DNA from: Desulfosporosinus sp. | GTDB lineage: Bacteria; Bacillota; Desulfitobacteriia; Desulfitobacteriales; Desulfitobacteriaceae | Length of the DNA: 64,000 bases | Direction of reading: 5' to 3' | Assembly (NCBI GenBank): GCA_031292095.1 | Contig: JARLHU010000234.1 | Span: 1 to 64,000, forward strand | Part shown: one piece after another, positions 19,450 through 28,671 of the stretch | Position numbering within the stretch: position 1 is the first letter of the stretch | How the letters are laid out: each line of letters opens with the position of its first letter | Notes under the pieces: model-generated | Told to the model about the DNA's origin: nothing | Seen by the model: the letters and a program-made list of their open reading frames with translations, nothing else | The model's database searches: none | Position numbers and translations under genes: made by a program

Positions 19450-21123
19450 ATGGCAGAGAAAAACTGTGTTTTGATTGTCGATGATAGTTTAGCGGGGCGG
19501 AACGTTCTAAATGCAATCTTAAAGCAAGAAGGATATCAAATCGAATTTGCAGTTGATGGCAGAGAAGCGCTTGAAAAATCTATTGAGCTTAAGCCGGATT
19601 TAGTACTCTTAGATGTCATGTTGCCCGATATGGACGGATTTGAGGTCTGTAGCATGATTAGAGATAATCCCTATACCTCGTTAATGCCCGTGATCATGGT
19701 AACCGCCCTCGATGATCGAACTTCAAAACTAGAAGGGCTTCGGTCGGGGGCGGATGAATTTCTTAGTAAACCACTGGATGCTTTGGAAGTTAAGGCTCGG
19801 GTAAGTACGGTGCTCAAACTTGATCGTTTTAGACGATTACTTTATGATCGGACCACGGGACTGCCTAATGAGATGCTTTTCGTTGATTATATCGATAATA
19901 GAATGATTAAACGAAGTGAAACTGGGCTAGGATTTGCTGTGTTTGCTATAAAATTAAGCAATTCGATGTTTTTAAATAATTACCTTTCTAAAATTAATGA
20001 TCAGCAAATGATGCAAAGTCTCCTGAAAAATTTCCAAAACGAACAGGTCGACGTGAAAATAATTTCCTATAATCGGGAAGGGTATTTCACTGTGTTACTA
20101 AATAGAGCAGAACCCGATAAGGCCTTCAGCTTTGCCGAAGAGCTCATCCTTGCTTTTAGCAGACCCGTAAAATATTTTGAGGGTGAAATGCTACTCTCTT
20201 GTAAAATTGGGATTTCGTTATATCCTGAAAATGGTTCTACAGGAAATGAGCTGATCAATAACGCCCGCTTAGCGTATGAAGTAAATCACAATGAAAAATT
20301 CAGTATTCGTTTTTTTGATCAAGACCTCGAAATAACCTGCAAAGAAAATGTCGAGATCGCTGCTAATCTCTATAACGCGATTGATAAGAAAGAATTTATT
20401 CTCCACTATCAGCCACAGGTCAGGGTCGATAACCGAGAAATAATCGGAATAGAAGCCCTCATCAGGTGGGATAGTAAGAAATATGGTTTTGTATTTCCGG
20501 ATTTTTTTATTCCACGGGCCGAGGAGAATGGAACGATCATCAGTATAGGTAATTGGGTTATTGAGGACTCGATGAGGTATTTAGCGAAACTGACCCAGAC
20601 AAAGAGGATCACAATTAATGTATCCATCAATGTATCTGCTCTGCAATTTGATGATCCGTGCTTGGAAAGTAAGATCTCGAATCTGGTGAAGGCGTTTGAG
20701 TTGGATCCAGAAAGGATAAAAATCGAACTCACAGAAAGTGCTATAATGGTTAATCATAACGAATCACTAAAGAAGATGAGAGTCCTCAAGGAAAAAGGTT
20801 TTAAGTTATCGATCGATGATTTCGGAACAGGTCAAGCGTCGTTAGCCTATCTGAAAGATTATCCGGTCGATGAAATTAAAATTGACAAAGCTTTCATTCG
20901 AAACTTTGTCAATCAGAAGGTTGATTATGAGATCGTCAAACATATCATTGAACTGGCCCATACCTTAAATATGATTGCAGTCGCTGAAGGGGTGGAAGAA
21001 GAAGTGCAGGTTACCTTACTTGAAGACCTCGGTTGCGACGTTATCCAGGGGTATTATTTCAGTAGGCCCGTTGGTGAAAACGAGATGAGTCAATTGCTCG
21101 TAACTCAACCCTATCGAAAATAG
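19450..21123 (+). CDS. Response regulator with degenerate GGDEF and EAL domains
   Basis: REC LVLLDVMLPDMDGFEV; EAL HYQPQVRVDNREIIGIEALIRW; IDDFGTGQASLAYLKDYPVDEIKID. Confidence 0.92.
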   Translation: MAEKNCVLIVDDSLAGRNVLNAILKQEGYQIEFAVDGREALEKSIELKPDLVLLDVMLPDMDGFEVCSMIRDNPYTSLMPVIMVTALDDRTSKLEGLRSGADEFLSKPLDALEVKARVSTVLKLDRFRRLLYDRTTGLPNEMLFVDYIDNRMIKRSETGLGFAVFAIKLSNSMFLNNYLSKINDQQMMQSLLKNFQNEQVDVKIISYNREGYFTVLLNRAEPDKAFSFAEELILAFSRPVKYFEGEMLLSCKIGISLYPENGSTGNELINNARLAYEVNHNEKFSIRFFDQDLEITCKENVEIAANLYNAIDKKEFILHYQPQVRVDNREIIGIEALIRWDSKKYGFVFPDFFIPRAEENGTIISIGNWVIEDSMRYLAKLTQTKRITINVSINVSALQFDDPCLESKISNLVKAFELDPERIKIELTESAIMVNHNESLKKMRVLKEKGFKLSIDDFGTGQASLAYLKDYPVDEIKIDKAFIRNFVNQKVDYEIVKHIIELAHTLNMIAVAEGVEEEVQVTLLEDLGCDVIQGYYFSRPVGENEMSQLLVTQPYRK

Positions 21124-21495
21124 CTATAATTTATTCAGAACTAACCCTTTTCTCTCAAAGTAGCAGGTAATTTCCTGGATTGCGTTTTCAGAAACTATAA
21201 AAAAATCCTGATAGAGGATTTTCAGCGCTTGAAAATCTCCTATTTTTAAAGCATCACTGATCGTATGGGTTTCCTTATAGATATCTAGGATCCGATAATT
21301 TGCAGAAATCCCTTTGATATTATGGTTGACACGTCTTAATTCTTCAAGGTCTTTTTCATTTAAGTAGATTTTCATTTTGTATATTTCTGACTTGATTTCG
21401 ATAATTAAATCAGAGAAAAGATTGGCAACCTCTTCGATAGAGAGTCCAAGATCATCAGAAAAACCCTGTAGATCATATCTGCAGTTAGAATCCAT
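21124..21495 (-). CDS. Hpt domain protein
   Basis: LRRVNHNIKGISANYRILDIYKETHTISDALK: Hpt phosphoacceptor context HxxKG. Confidence 0.75.
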   Translation of the reverse strand: MDSNCRYDLQGFSDDLGLSIEEVANLFSDLIIEIKSEIYKMKIYLNEKDLEELRRVNHNIKGISANYRILDIYKETHTISDALKIGDFQALKILYQDFFIVSENAIQEITCYFERKGLVLNKL

Positions 21496-21602
21496 GGCTA
21501 TTACTCCTTTCGATCAGTAATTTAAGTATACATTACGTTCAAGTTGTTTAAAAGTCGCTATCAGCTCTTCGAAGGGGCTATTTCTCGATAATGAGGTGAA
21601 TT

Positions 21603-22406
21603 ATGGCTTTATCAGTTAGTTTAGGTCCACGCCTGCAAACCGTCGCAGCCTTTGTTCCTGAGGGTGCAAAACTCGGAGACATAGGAACAGACCATGCTTA
21701 TTTGCCGATCGCTCTCTATGAGACGCACCAGATATCAAAAGCTGTAGGCGTCGACATTCATGAAGGGCCGTATCAATCCGCCTTAACAGCCGTCAAAAGT
21801 CGGCAGTTAGAAGCGGTCATTGATGTGCGGCTTGGCGATGGGTTAATGCCGCTCGAGTCAGGGGAAGTCGATGTCTTAACCCTTGCGGGGATGGGCGGAA
21901 AAACCATGCTGGATATTCTTTCTGCCCGACCGGACGTTTTAAATTCCGTGGTCGATTTGATTGTGCAGCCGCAAGGCGGGGAGGGCACCGTACGCCTGGC
22001 ATTATTGGATGAGGGGTGGCGTCTCAAGGCAGAACGGTTGGTGGAAGAGGAGGGCCGCATATATATCGTGATGGCTTATTCTAAGGAGGTAGGATGGGAC
22101 AGAGCTGAACTCTTAGAAAAAGAGCGTATTTGGCAGCAACGCTTGCGCCCTCTTTTTGAGAGCGGGATTAGCCTTGCAACGGAAATGGAGTTTTCAAGCT
22201 TAATACATAGGCTCGTGTGGCATTTTGGGCCTCTTGTCTTGGATCAGAGAACGGACCTCTTAAGAGGGTTAATGAACGAATACAGTGGCATGTTGTCAAA
22301 ACGTATGGAACAAATGAAAAAGTCGAATAACAAAGAAGTAGAAGCCAAAATCAGAGGACTCTGCGCTGAATTGGCTTTAGTGGAGGGATTACGGACATGG
22401 CAGTAA
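21603..22406 (+). CDS. trmK: tRNA (adenine(22)-N1)-methyltransferase TrmK
   Basis: LGDIGTDHAYLPI...VGVDIHEGPYQSA...DVLTLAGMGGKTMLDIL. Confidence 0.88.
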   Translation: MALSVSLGPRLQTVAAFVPEGAKLGDIGTDHAYLPIALYETHQISKAVGVDIHEGPYQSALTAVKSRQLEAVIDVRLGDGLMPLESGEVDVLTLAGMGGKTMLDILSARPDVLNSVVDLIVQPQGGEGTVRLALLDEGWRLKAERLVEEEGRIYIVMAYSKEVGWDRAELLEKERIWQQRLRPLFESGISLATEMEFSSLIHRLVWHFGPLVLDQRTDLLRGLMNEYSGMLSKRMEQMKKSNNKEVEAKIRGLCAELALVEGLRTWQ

Positions 22407-23245
22407 CGGTTGGATTAGTGGCGCAGATCATTGAAAGAATAGCTCCAAAATCATGGGCTGAGGATTGGGACAATGTCGGGTTACTTGTCGGGAGCGGATC
22501 TGCCCCCATTGAACGCCTCCTTATAACCTTAGACGGAACTTTGGAAGTGGTCGAGGAAGCGAAAGCTTTTGGTGCCCAACTCATCGTAGCTCATCACCCA
22601 ATTATCTTCCGACCGCTAAAAAACTTGAGAGCTGATAATGCTGCTGCTCAAGTTCCACTTCGACTGCTTCAACATTCGATCGGATATTATACTGCCCACA
22701 CGAACTTGGATCAGTCTCCACTTTCTTCCAGCCGAGCACTTGGCGAGCTCCTGGGGCTACGGGAAATGAAGATTTTTGACGAGCCGGAGTATGACCTAAT
22801 TCCTATCCAGAAGCGCGGTGAGGCGCGAGGATATGGAGTGAGCGGGTATCTAACTCAACCGGAAAAATTAGGAGTTTTATGGAAGAATTTTCTGGAAAGA
22901 TTAGATCAGTCGGGTGTTTATGCACACCCTTATAAGTTATCTGGAGTTCGCCTGGCAGGGTCGTTAGAGAAAGACGTGCGAAAAGTAGCCATTGTGAACG
23001 GTAGCGGAGGTCGCTTTGTACCGAAGGCGTTGTTTAAGGGAGCGGATCTTCTTATCACCGGAGATGTCGACCATCATGCCGTTCTTGACGCACTTGAAGG
23101 AGGTATGGCCGTCGGCGATCTCGGGCATTTCCTTAGTGAGGCACCTATGCTTCAAGCACTGTATCAATATTTGTCCGCAGAGAAAGCGCTGCAGGGAATC
23201 GAGATTCGGGTGAGTTTGACAAATCAGCCGCCCTGGTTAGTGTGA
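22397..23245 (+). CDS. Nif3-like dinuclear metal center protein
   Basis: APKSWAEDWDNVGLLVG...AHHPIIFRPLKNL...YTAHTNLD...GDVDHHAVLDA..GHFLSEAPML. Confidence 0.9.
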   Translation: MAVTVGLVAQIIERIAPKSWAEDWDNVGLLVGSGSAPIERLLITLDGTLEVVEEAKAFGAQLIVAHHPIIFRPLKNLRADNAAAQVPLRLLQHSIGYYTAHTNLDQSPLSSSRALGELLGLREMKIFDEPEYDLIPIQKRGEARGYGVSGYLTQPEKLGVLWKNFLERLDQSGVYAHPYKLSGVRLAGSLEKDVRKVAIVNGSGGRFVPKALFKGADLLITGDVDHHAVLDALEGGMAVGDLGHFLSEAPMLQALYQYLSAEKALQGIEIRVSLTNQPPWLV

Positions 23246-23460
23246 GATGAGGACTAATTATGGTAGTTAGTAAAAATAATCACAAATAGTTTGTGAAAGT
23301 GAGTTTTAGCACTTGAAATAAAGTGTCGAATATTGTAGAATTAGTTTGTAAGGAATAGTCCGAAAATAGACTGTTTTCAAGGAATTACTTAGGCTAATTT
23401 CGAAGAGTTATCAATCCTCAAATATGGTTGGACATAAAGAAAGGAGAATGGTAGAACGTT

Positions 23461-23622
23461 ATGAATGTGAACCGAACAGAAATCTTACGCCTTGAACGTG
23501 AAAAAGTTCTGAGAAACATTGCAGAAGAAAAGGGTAGTCGTGCGAAATGGTTAATCCTGCTCATGGACATTGATGATGAAATTGAAGAAATAGCTGAAAA
23601 TAAGCTCAAAATTGCTTATTAA
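23461..23622 (+). CDS. Small hypothetical protein (53 aa), below the ORF-track cutoff
   Basis: aaaggag...ATG; MNVNRTEILRLEREKVLRNIAEEKGSRAKWLILLMDIDDEIEEIAENKLKIAY*. Confidence 0.6.
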   Translation: MNVNRTEILRLEREKVLRNIAEEKGSRAKWLILLMDIDDEIEEIAENKLKIAY

Positions 23623-23670
23623 CCAAAACTCTCCATTTGACCAAAACAAATTTTTCTAGTAAGATAAATA

Positions 23671-24109
23671 GGCGAAGCCAACCGGATGATCGCGGAGGCA
23701 GGGATCGAAAGGTCGTCTCTGAGGAAAGTCCGAGCTCCATAGGGCAAGGTGCTGGGTAACGCCCAGTGGGGGGAACCCCAAGGAAAGTGCAACAGAGAGA
23801 TACCGCCAAACAGAGGCCAGTCTTCAGAGGCCAGAGGTCAGAATTAGTTGGATCTAATACGGCATCTGGCTTCTGACGACTGACCTCCGGATTGGTAAGG
23901 ATGGAAAGGCGAGGTAAGAGCTCACCGGCAGTCAGGCGACTGGCTGGCCATGTAAACCCCACCTGGAGCAAGACTGAATAGGGGAACTATGAACGGCCCG
24001 TTTTCGTTCCCGGGTAAGGTCGCTAGAGGCCGTCGGTAACGGCGGTTCGAGACAGATGATCATCACCTCCAGAGGGAGGAACAGAACTCGGCTTATAGGT
24101 TGACTTCGC
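23671..24109 (+). ncRNA. rnpB: RNase P RNA
   Basis: gaggaaagtccgagctcc hallmark; terminal pairing gcgaagccaacc/ggttgacttcgc; acagaactcggctta. Confidence 0.95.
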
Positions 24110-24182
24110 ATTATATTTCATAGTTATGGGAAACTGGATATATAATTATACATGAGCTCTTTTTTGGTTACTCACTATAGTT

Positions 24183-24220
24183 GACAAGAAGCGGCAGGTT
24201 TATACCTGCCGCTTCTTGTC
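24183..24220. terminator. Perfect 17-bp inverted repeat gacaagaagcggcaggt-ttat-acctgccgcttcttgtc
   Basis: Direct reading; no clear T-run. Confidence 0.6.
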
Positions 24221-24353
24221 GTTCACAGGTTTTATGGTAACTTCTCCGTGAGGCGTTGGCGAGGGATGTTATAAACTCATCGATTCGGATGAAATCAGGC
24301 TGATCATCGGGGCAAGATGATGCGAGAAATTGAGCAAACGCAACTAAAAGATG

Positions 24354-24767
24354 TTAGAAATATTCAGTAAGAAATGCTTCAGGATTAATTGCCTTAACTG
24401 GCGAATCAACAAAATCCTTTAGATTACGAGTAATAATTAATTCGAGTTTTTTCCGTTTAGCACACGTAGCCAATAAAGCGTCCTCATAATCTTCCATGGG
24501 TAAACTTACTGCTCTTTCGCAATCTCCTTTAGTGACCTCAATAATGTCTAATATATTGAAAAAATCTATAAGTACATGTTTAGCTTTTTCACTATCGCGA
24601 TAATACTTTTTGAGGAAATAAAATATATCTGTGACTTGGTTAGCAGTTATAAATCCATTCAGTTTTTCTTCCGAGATAAATAACAATATCTTTTCTGCAA
24701 AAATATTATGAGGATGTCGGTTTAAACCTGCATCAAGTACCACATTTGTATCAATCAGTACATTCAT
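24354..24767 (-). CDS. PIN domain toxin (VapC-like)
   Basis: MNVLIDTNVVLDAGLNR...MEDYEDALLATCAKRKKLELIITRNLKDF. Confidence 0.88.
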   Translation of the reverse strand: MNVLIDTNVVLDAGLNRHPHNIFAEKILLFISEEKLNGFITANQVTDIFYFLKKYYRDSEKAKHVLIDFFNILDIIEVTKGDCERAVSLPMEDYEDALLATCAKRKKLELIITRNLKDFVDSPVKAINPEAFLTEYF

Positions 24768-24999
24768 ACTTCTGCAATCTCTCCTCTTTTAATTGTTCTG
24801 CGGTTACATCATCATTCGTTCCATCCGAAAGAGAACCAAAGAATGATTTCATTTTATTAATCTTTTCGTCTATCGAAGGTTTAGCAGGGCATAATTTTAC
24901 AACGCTTTTCCCATTTTTATTAATAATGATTTCAGATTCTTCAGCTAGTGCTAAATATTTTCCAACATTTAATTTAAATTCAGTTGCGGTAATAATCAT
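24751..24999 (-). CDS. Phd/YefM-type antitoxin paired with PIN toxin
   Basis: MIITATEFKLNVGKYLALAEESEIIINKNGKSVVKL; overlaps toxin start. Confidence 0.8.
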   Translation of the reverse strand: MIITATEFKLNVGKYLALAEESEIIINKNGKSVVKLCPAKPSIDEKINKMKSFFGSLSDGTNDDVTAEQLKEERLQKYECTD

Positions 25000-25277
25000 A
25001 AGCTTTTACCCCATTTCTTACCTTATCTAATATTATTATAACAAAATCGATCGAAATTGCAAATGAGTTTTCGTGCGATAGAAGCACCTTTGTGTCGCTG
25101 GCGCCTTTTTGTAGCATTGCCATTCCAGTTGCGACAAAGTTTGTAAATATCTGATTGCATGGTATGAGCATAATCCTTAGATATAAAAATTAGTGCGCAT
25201 CATTCATGGGTGCAATAAAGGATAAGTTCGAATTGTGTAGAATTAACTATAAAAATGATCAACTGAGGTGGAGAGTA

Positions 25278-28200
25278 ATGGGGTTGCCGGAAGTAATTCG
25301 GGTAGATAAAAGTAAGTGTCAGCATTGTCTCGCTTGTATTCTAGTTTGTCCAGTCAAATTGTGCAATATTGTCGAGCCGGACGGTATTACAGTTAAAGCG
25401 GATCTTTGTATTGGTTGTGGCGAGTGCATTAAGGCGTGCAGAGAAAAGGGTCACTTTGCTCGTTCTGGGATCGACGATTTTTCCGATTTTCTAAGTGATA
25501 TTGAATCAGGGGTTCCTGTAGGGATAATAGTTGCACCTGCGGCAGCTGTAAATTATGCTGAATTGATGCCTAACATGCTTACTGCGTTACGTGAAATCGG
25601 TGTTTATAATGTTTTTGACGTAAGTTTTGGGGCGGAAATCACAACTTATCTCTACTTACAGGCCTTGAAAAACGGTGCTCAGCAGCCAATTATTGCTCAG
25701 CCCTGCCCGGCTGTGGTTAGTTTTATCGAGATATACCAGACAGAGCTCATACCATTTTTAGCACCTACACACTCACCAGCGCTTGATGTAGCGATTTGGC
25801 TTAAAAACCAGCCCGAATTTAGCCACTTAAAACTAGCTTTCCTTGGACCCTGCTTCGCTAAGCGTAGGGAGTTCCACGACCCAAATACTGGAGGAGTAGT
25901 TTCTTATAATATAACTTTTGAGTCCTTGGATAATTATCTTTCAGAGCAAGGAATCAACTTAGCAGAGTTAGAACCTTCTGGGTTTGACACTCCGGAGGCC
26001 GAAAGGGGTATTGGTTATTCTCAGCCGGGTGGCTTAACGGACACATTCAACCGTTTTGGCATACCGTTGAAAAAGTCTGATATCCAAAGAATAGAAGGAC
26101 CTCAAGAAGTATACACAAAATATTTGCCAGAACTTAAAGAGGATATTCTTCGTAGCGAAGCGCCCGTACTTATAGACGTCCTAAACTGTTTGCATGGTTG
26201 CAGCGTTGGACCTGCGATTACTCATCATCGTACTCAGTATCAAATCGATAAGATTATTGAGAAACGCAAAGAAGATCAAATGATTAAACATAATAGTGCA
26301 AGTCATGAAAGTGCTAAAAATCTATTTAAGGATTTCTATGCTTGGATCGATGCCCAAGACATAGATTTTTCAAGGGTTTATTCCGATAAGTCAGCCAATA
26401 AACATTTGAGTGATCCAGAAGACGAAGCAGCAGAAGAGCAAATCTGGGAGCTAATGCATAAGCTTACCCCTGAAGAACGTAAGATTAATTGCTCCTCATG
26501 TGGTTATGGCAATTGTCAGGGCATGATGTTAGCGATTCTTAATGGGCTCAATCATAGAGAAAGCTGTAAATACTACTTGTTTAAAGAAAACGAACGTAAT
26601 CTAAGAAATGTCGAAGCGCAGACGGTTGAAATTGAAGAAGCAAACACTGAACTAGAACTATTAAATGATGGTTTGGAACAGACCGTAGCATTAAGGACCC
26701 AGTCTATTAGAAATTTGCTTGATAACGCGGGGCAAGGGTTTCTTTCGTTTGGGTCAGATTTATTAATTCATAATGAATACAGTTCTGAGTGTACTAAGAT
26801 TTTTGGTCGAGATATTCACGGACTTAGGTTTACTCAGTTGATCTTTGCGGATGATCTTGAGCAAGAAAATTTTCTGGAGTCCTTATTAGTTAAGGTTTTG
26901 GATAATAACGACCCTTTGTTCCGCGAAATTTATCTACCGTTGCTTCCGGTAGAAGTAACGATCGACAGTAGAATTATTAGTATTGACTATAAATTAATTG
27001 ATTCTGCCAATGGCATAGAAAGTTATTATATGGTCATCTTGACAGATATAACGAATCATCGAACCTTAGAAACTAAGATCGAGCTAGAGCGAAATTTGCT
27101 TAAAATGGTTGTTAATGTTGTCTTGAATTATGTTGACTTTAATCAAACGACCAAAGAATATACTCATTTCTGTGAAACACGCCTGCAAGAAATTTTAAAT
27201 AATAAGGCAACCTTAGTCGATAAAGTGACTGAGATTTTCAGGCATATCCACACGTTTAAAGGAAGTTTTGCTCAATTAGGTTTGAGAAATGTAGTGACTA
27301 ATTTACATGACTTAGAAACTGAAATTGAAATGCTAAAGAAAAATCTAGTGTCGCACGAATTTACTCTTTTCGATGTTGAAGTCTTTTTTACAGAATTTTC
27401 ATTACTCACTTGGTTAGATGAAGACATAGCTGGATTACATGATATCTTAGGTCAGGACTTTTTCTCTAAAGACGATGAATTAGTTATTAATGGCAACAAA
27501 TTGGCAGAGATCGAAAAGAAAATAGAAACAATTCTTACTCCTGTCGAGTGTAAAATACTTATTCCTGAATTGCGTAAACTTCGTTATAAATCCTTTGATT
27601 ATCTGTTGAAATCCTACCCAGAGTATGTGGCGAATCTGGCCGAAAGGTTGGAGAAGTCGGTTTATATGTTAATCAAACAAGAGGACCAAATATTTGTTAA
27701 CCCTGATCGATTCTTTGACTTTGCGAGATCTCTTGTTCACATTTTCCGAAATGCTGTAGATCATGGACTTGAATCAGGAGATGAGCGCTTAGAAGAGGGG
27801 AAAGAGGAATTCGGTAAAATAACGTGTTCGATTTCAGAGACGGAAAAACAGGTTTGCTTATCCATTACCGATGATGGTCGTGGAATTGACGCTAGAAATC
27901 TGCGTAATAAGGCTATGGATAGCGGGTTGAGAACCAGGGAAGAAGTAAATCTAATGACTGATGAGGAAGCTATCCAACTTATATTTGAGGATGGTTTATC
28001 TACTAAAGATGATGTCGACGACTTATCGGGTCGCGGAGTTGGTTTAGCAGCAGTATTGAGTGAGCTGAATAAACTTGGGGGTTCAGTAGTAGTTAAAACG
28101 GAGTTAGGTGTCGGAAGTGAATTTTATTTTTGCCTACCCAAAGAGACGGAGGAAGCTTGGGAAGTAACTATTTCAGAATTGATGCAACCACTCGTTGATA

Positions 28201-28658
28201 CAACAAGCAAATTTATGTTGGAGCAAACAGACTTACTTGTTACCTGTGAAAAGAATTTCCAAGTTGAAGGGATCAAGAAAATTGAACTTAATAAAATAAC
28301 GGCAATTATTAATATCAAGGGAGCACTGGAAATTGTCGTCATTGTCAGTTTTTCTGAACCGGTTTTGCGGAAGCTTGTACGTAATTTCGTTTTGGATGAA
28401 ATTACACTGGAAGAAGAAGAAGCGTATATGGAAGATGTTCTTGGCGAAGTTGTCAATATTATTATTGGTAATTCATTGAAACAGTTTCCTGGACTTGAGG
28501 AGCTGTTGATTCTTGATCCACCAATATCACTTTCTTCGGAAGATGCGCTATTTAGATACAAAGACTCTCAGATTTGGGGTTGTAACTTGCAGACAGAGCT
28601 AGGAAATATTAGTTTGAATTTGGTAATGCCTAGGGGTACTAAAATAATAAATAAGTAG
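25278..28658 (+). CDS. Ferredoxin - [FeFe]-hydrogenase-like H-cluster domain - FeS - PAS - Hpt - CheA-like ATPase - CheX/CheC-like fusion protein (ORF open from 25206)
   Basis: CQHCLACILVCP + CIGCGECIKACR; IIAQPCPAVVSFIEIY, LGPCFAKRREF, LNCLHGCSVG; CSSCGYGNCQG; HTFKGSFAQLG; FRNAVDHGLE, DDGRGID, GRGVGLAAV; DVLGEVVNIIIGN. Confidence 0.88.
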   Translation: MGLPEVIRVDKSKCQHCLACILVCPVKLCNIVEPDGITVKADLCIGCGECIKACREKGHFARSGIDDFSDFLSDIESGVPVGIIVAPAAAVNYAELMPNMLTALREIGVYNVFDVSFGAEITTYLYLQALKNGAQQPIIAQPCPAVVSFIEIYQTELIPFLAPTHSPALDVAIWLKNQPEFSHLKLAFLGPCFAKRREFHDPNTGGVVSYNITFESLDNYLSEQGINLAELEPSGFDTPEAERGIGYSQPGGLTDTFNRFGIPLKKSDIQRIEGPQEVYTKYLPELKEDILRSEAPVLIDVLNCLHGCSVGPAITHHRTQYQIDKIIEKRKEDQMIKHNSASHESAKNLFKDFYAWIDAQDIDFSRVYSDKSANKHLSDPEDEAAEEQIWELMHKLTPEERKINCSSCGYGNCQGMMLAILNGLNHRESCKYYLFKENERNLRNVEAQTVEIEEANTELELLNDGLEQTVALRTQSIRNLLDNAGQGFLSFGSDLLIHNEYSSECTKIFGRDIHGLRFTQLIFADDLEQENFLESLLVKVLDNNDPLFREIYLPLLPVEVTIDSRIISIDYKLIDSANGIESYYMVILTDITNHRTLETKIELERNLLKMVVNVVLNYVDFNQTTKEYTHFCETRLQEILNNKATLVDKVTEIFRHIHTFKGSFAQLGLRNVVTNLHDLETEIEMLKKNLVSHEFTLFDVEVFFTEFSLLTWLDEDIAGLHDILGQDFFSKDDELVINGNKLAEIEKKIETILTPVECKILIPELRKLRYKSFDYLLKSYPEYVANLAERLEKSVYMLIKQEDQIFVNPDRFFDFARSLVHIFRNAVDHGLESGDERLEEGKEEFGKITCSISETEKQVCLSITDDGRGIDARNLRNKAMDSGLRTREEVNLMTDEEAIQLIFEDGLSTKDDVDDLSGRGVGLAAVLSELNKLGGSVVVKTELGVGSEFYFCLPKETEEAWEVTISELMQPLVDTTSKFMLEQTDLLVTCEKNFQVEGIKKIELNKITAIINIKGALEIVVIVSFSEPVLRKLVRNFVLDEITLEEEEAYMEDVLGEVVNIIIGNSLKQFPGLEELLILDPPISLSSEDALFRYKDSQIWGCNLQTELGNISLNLVMPRGTKIINK

Positions 28659-28671
28659 GGGGGCAGTTGAA

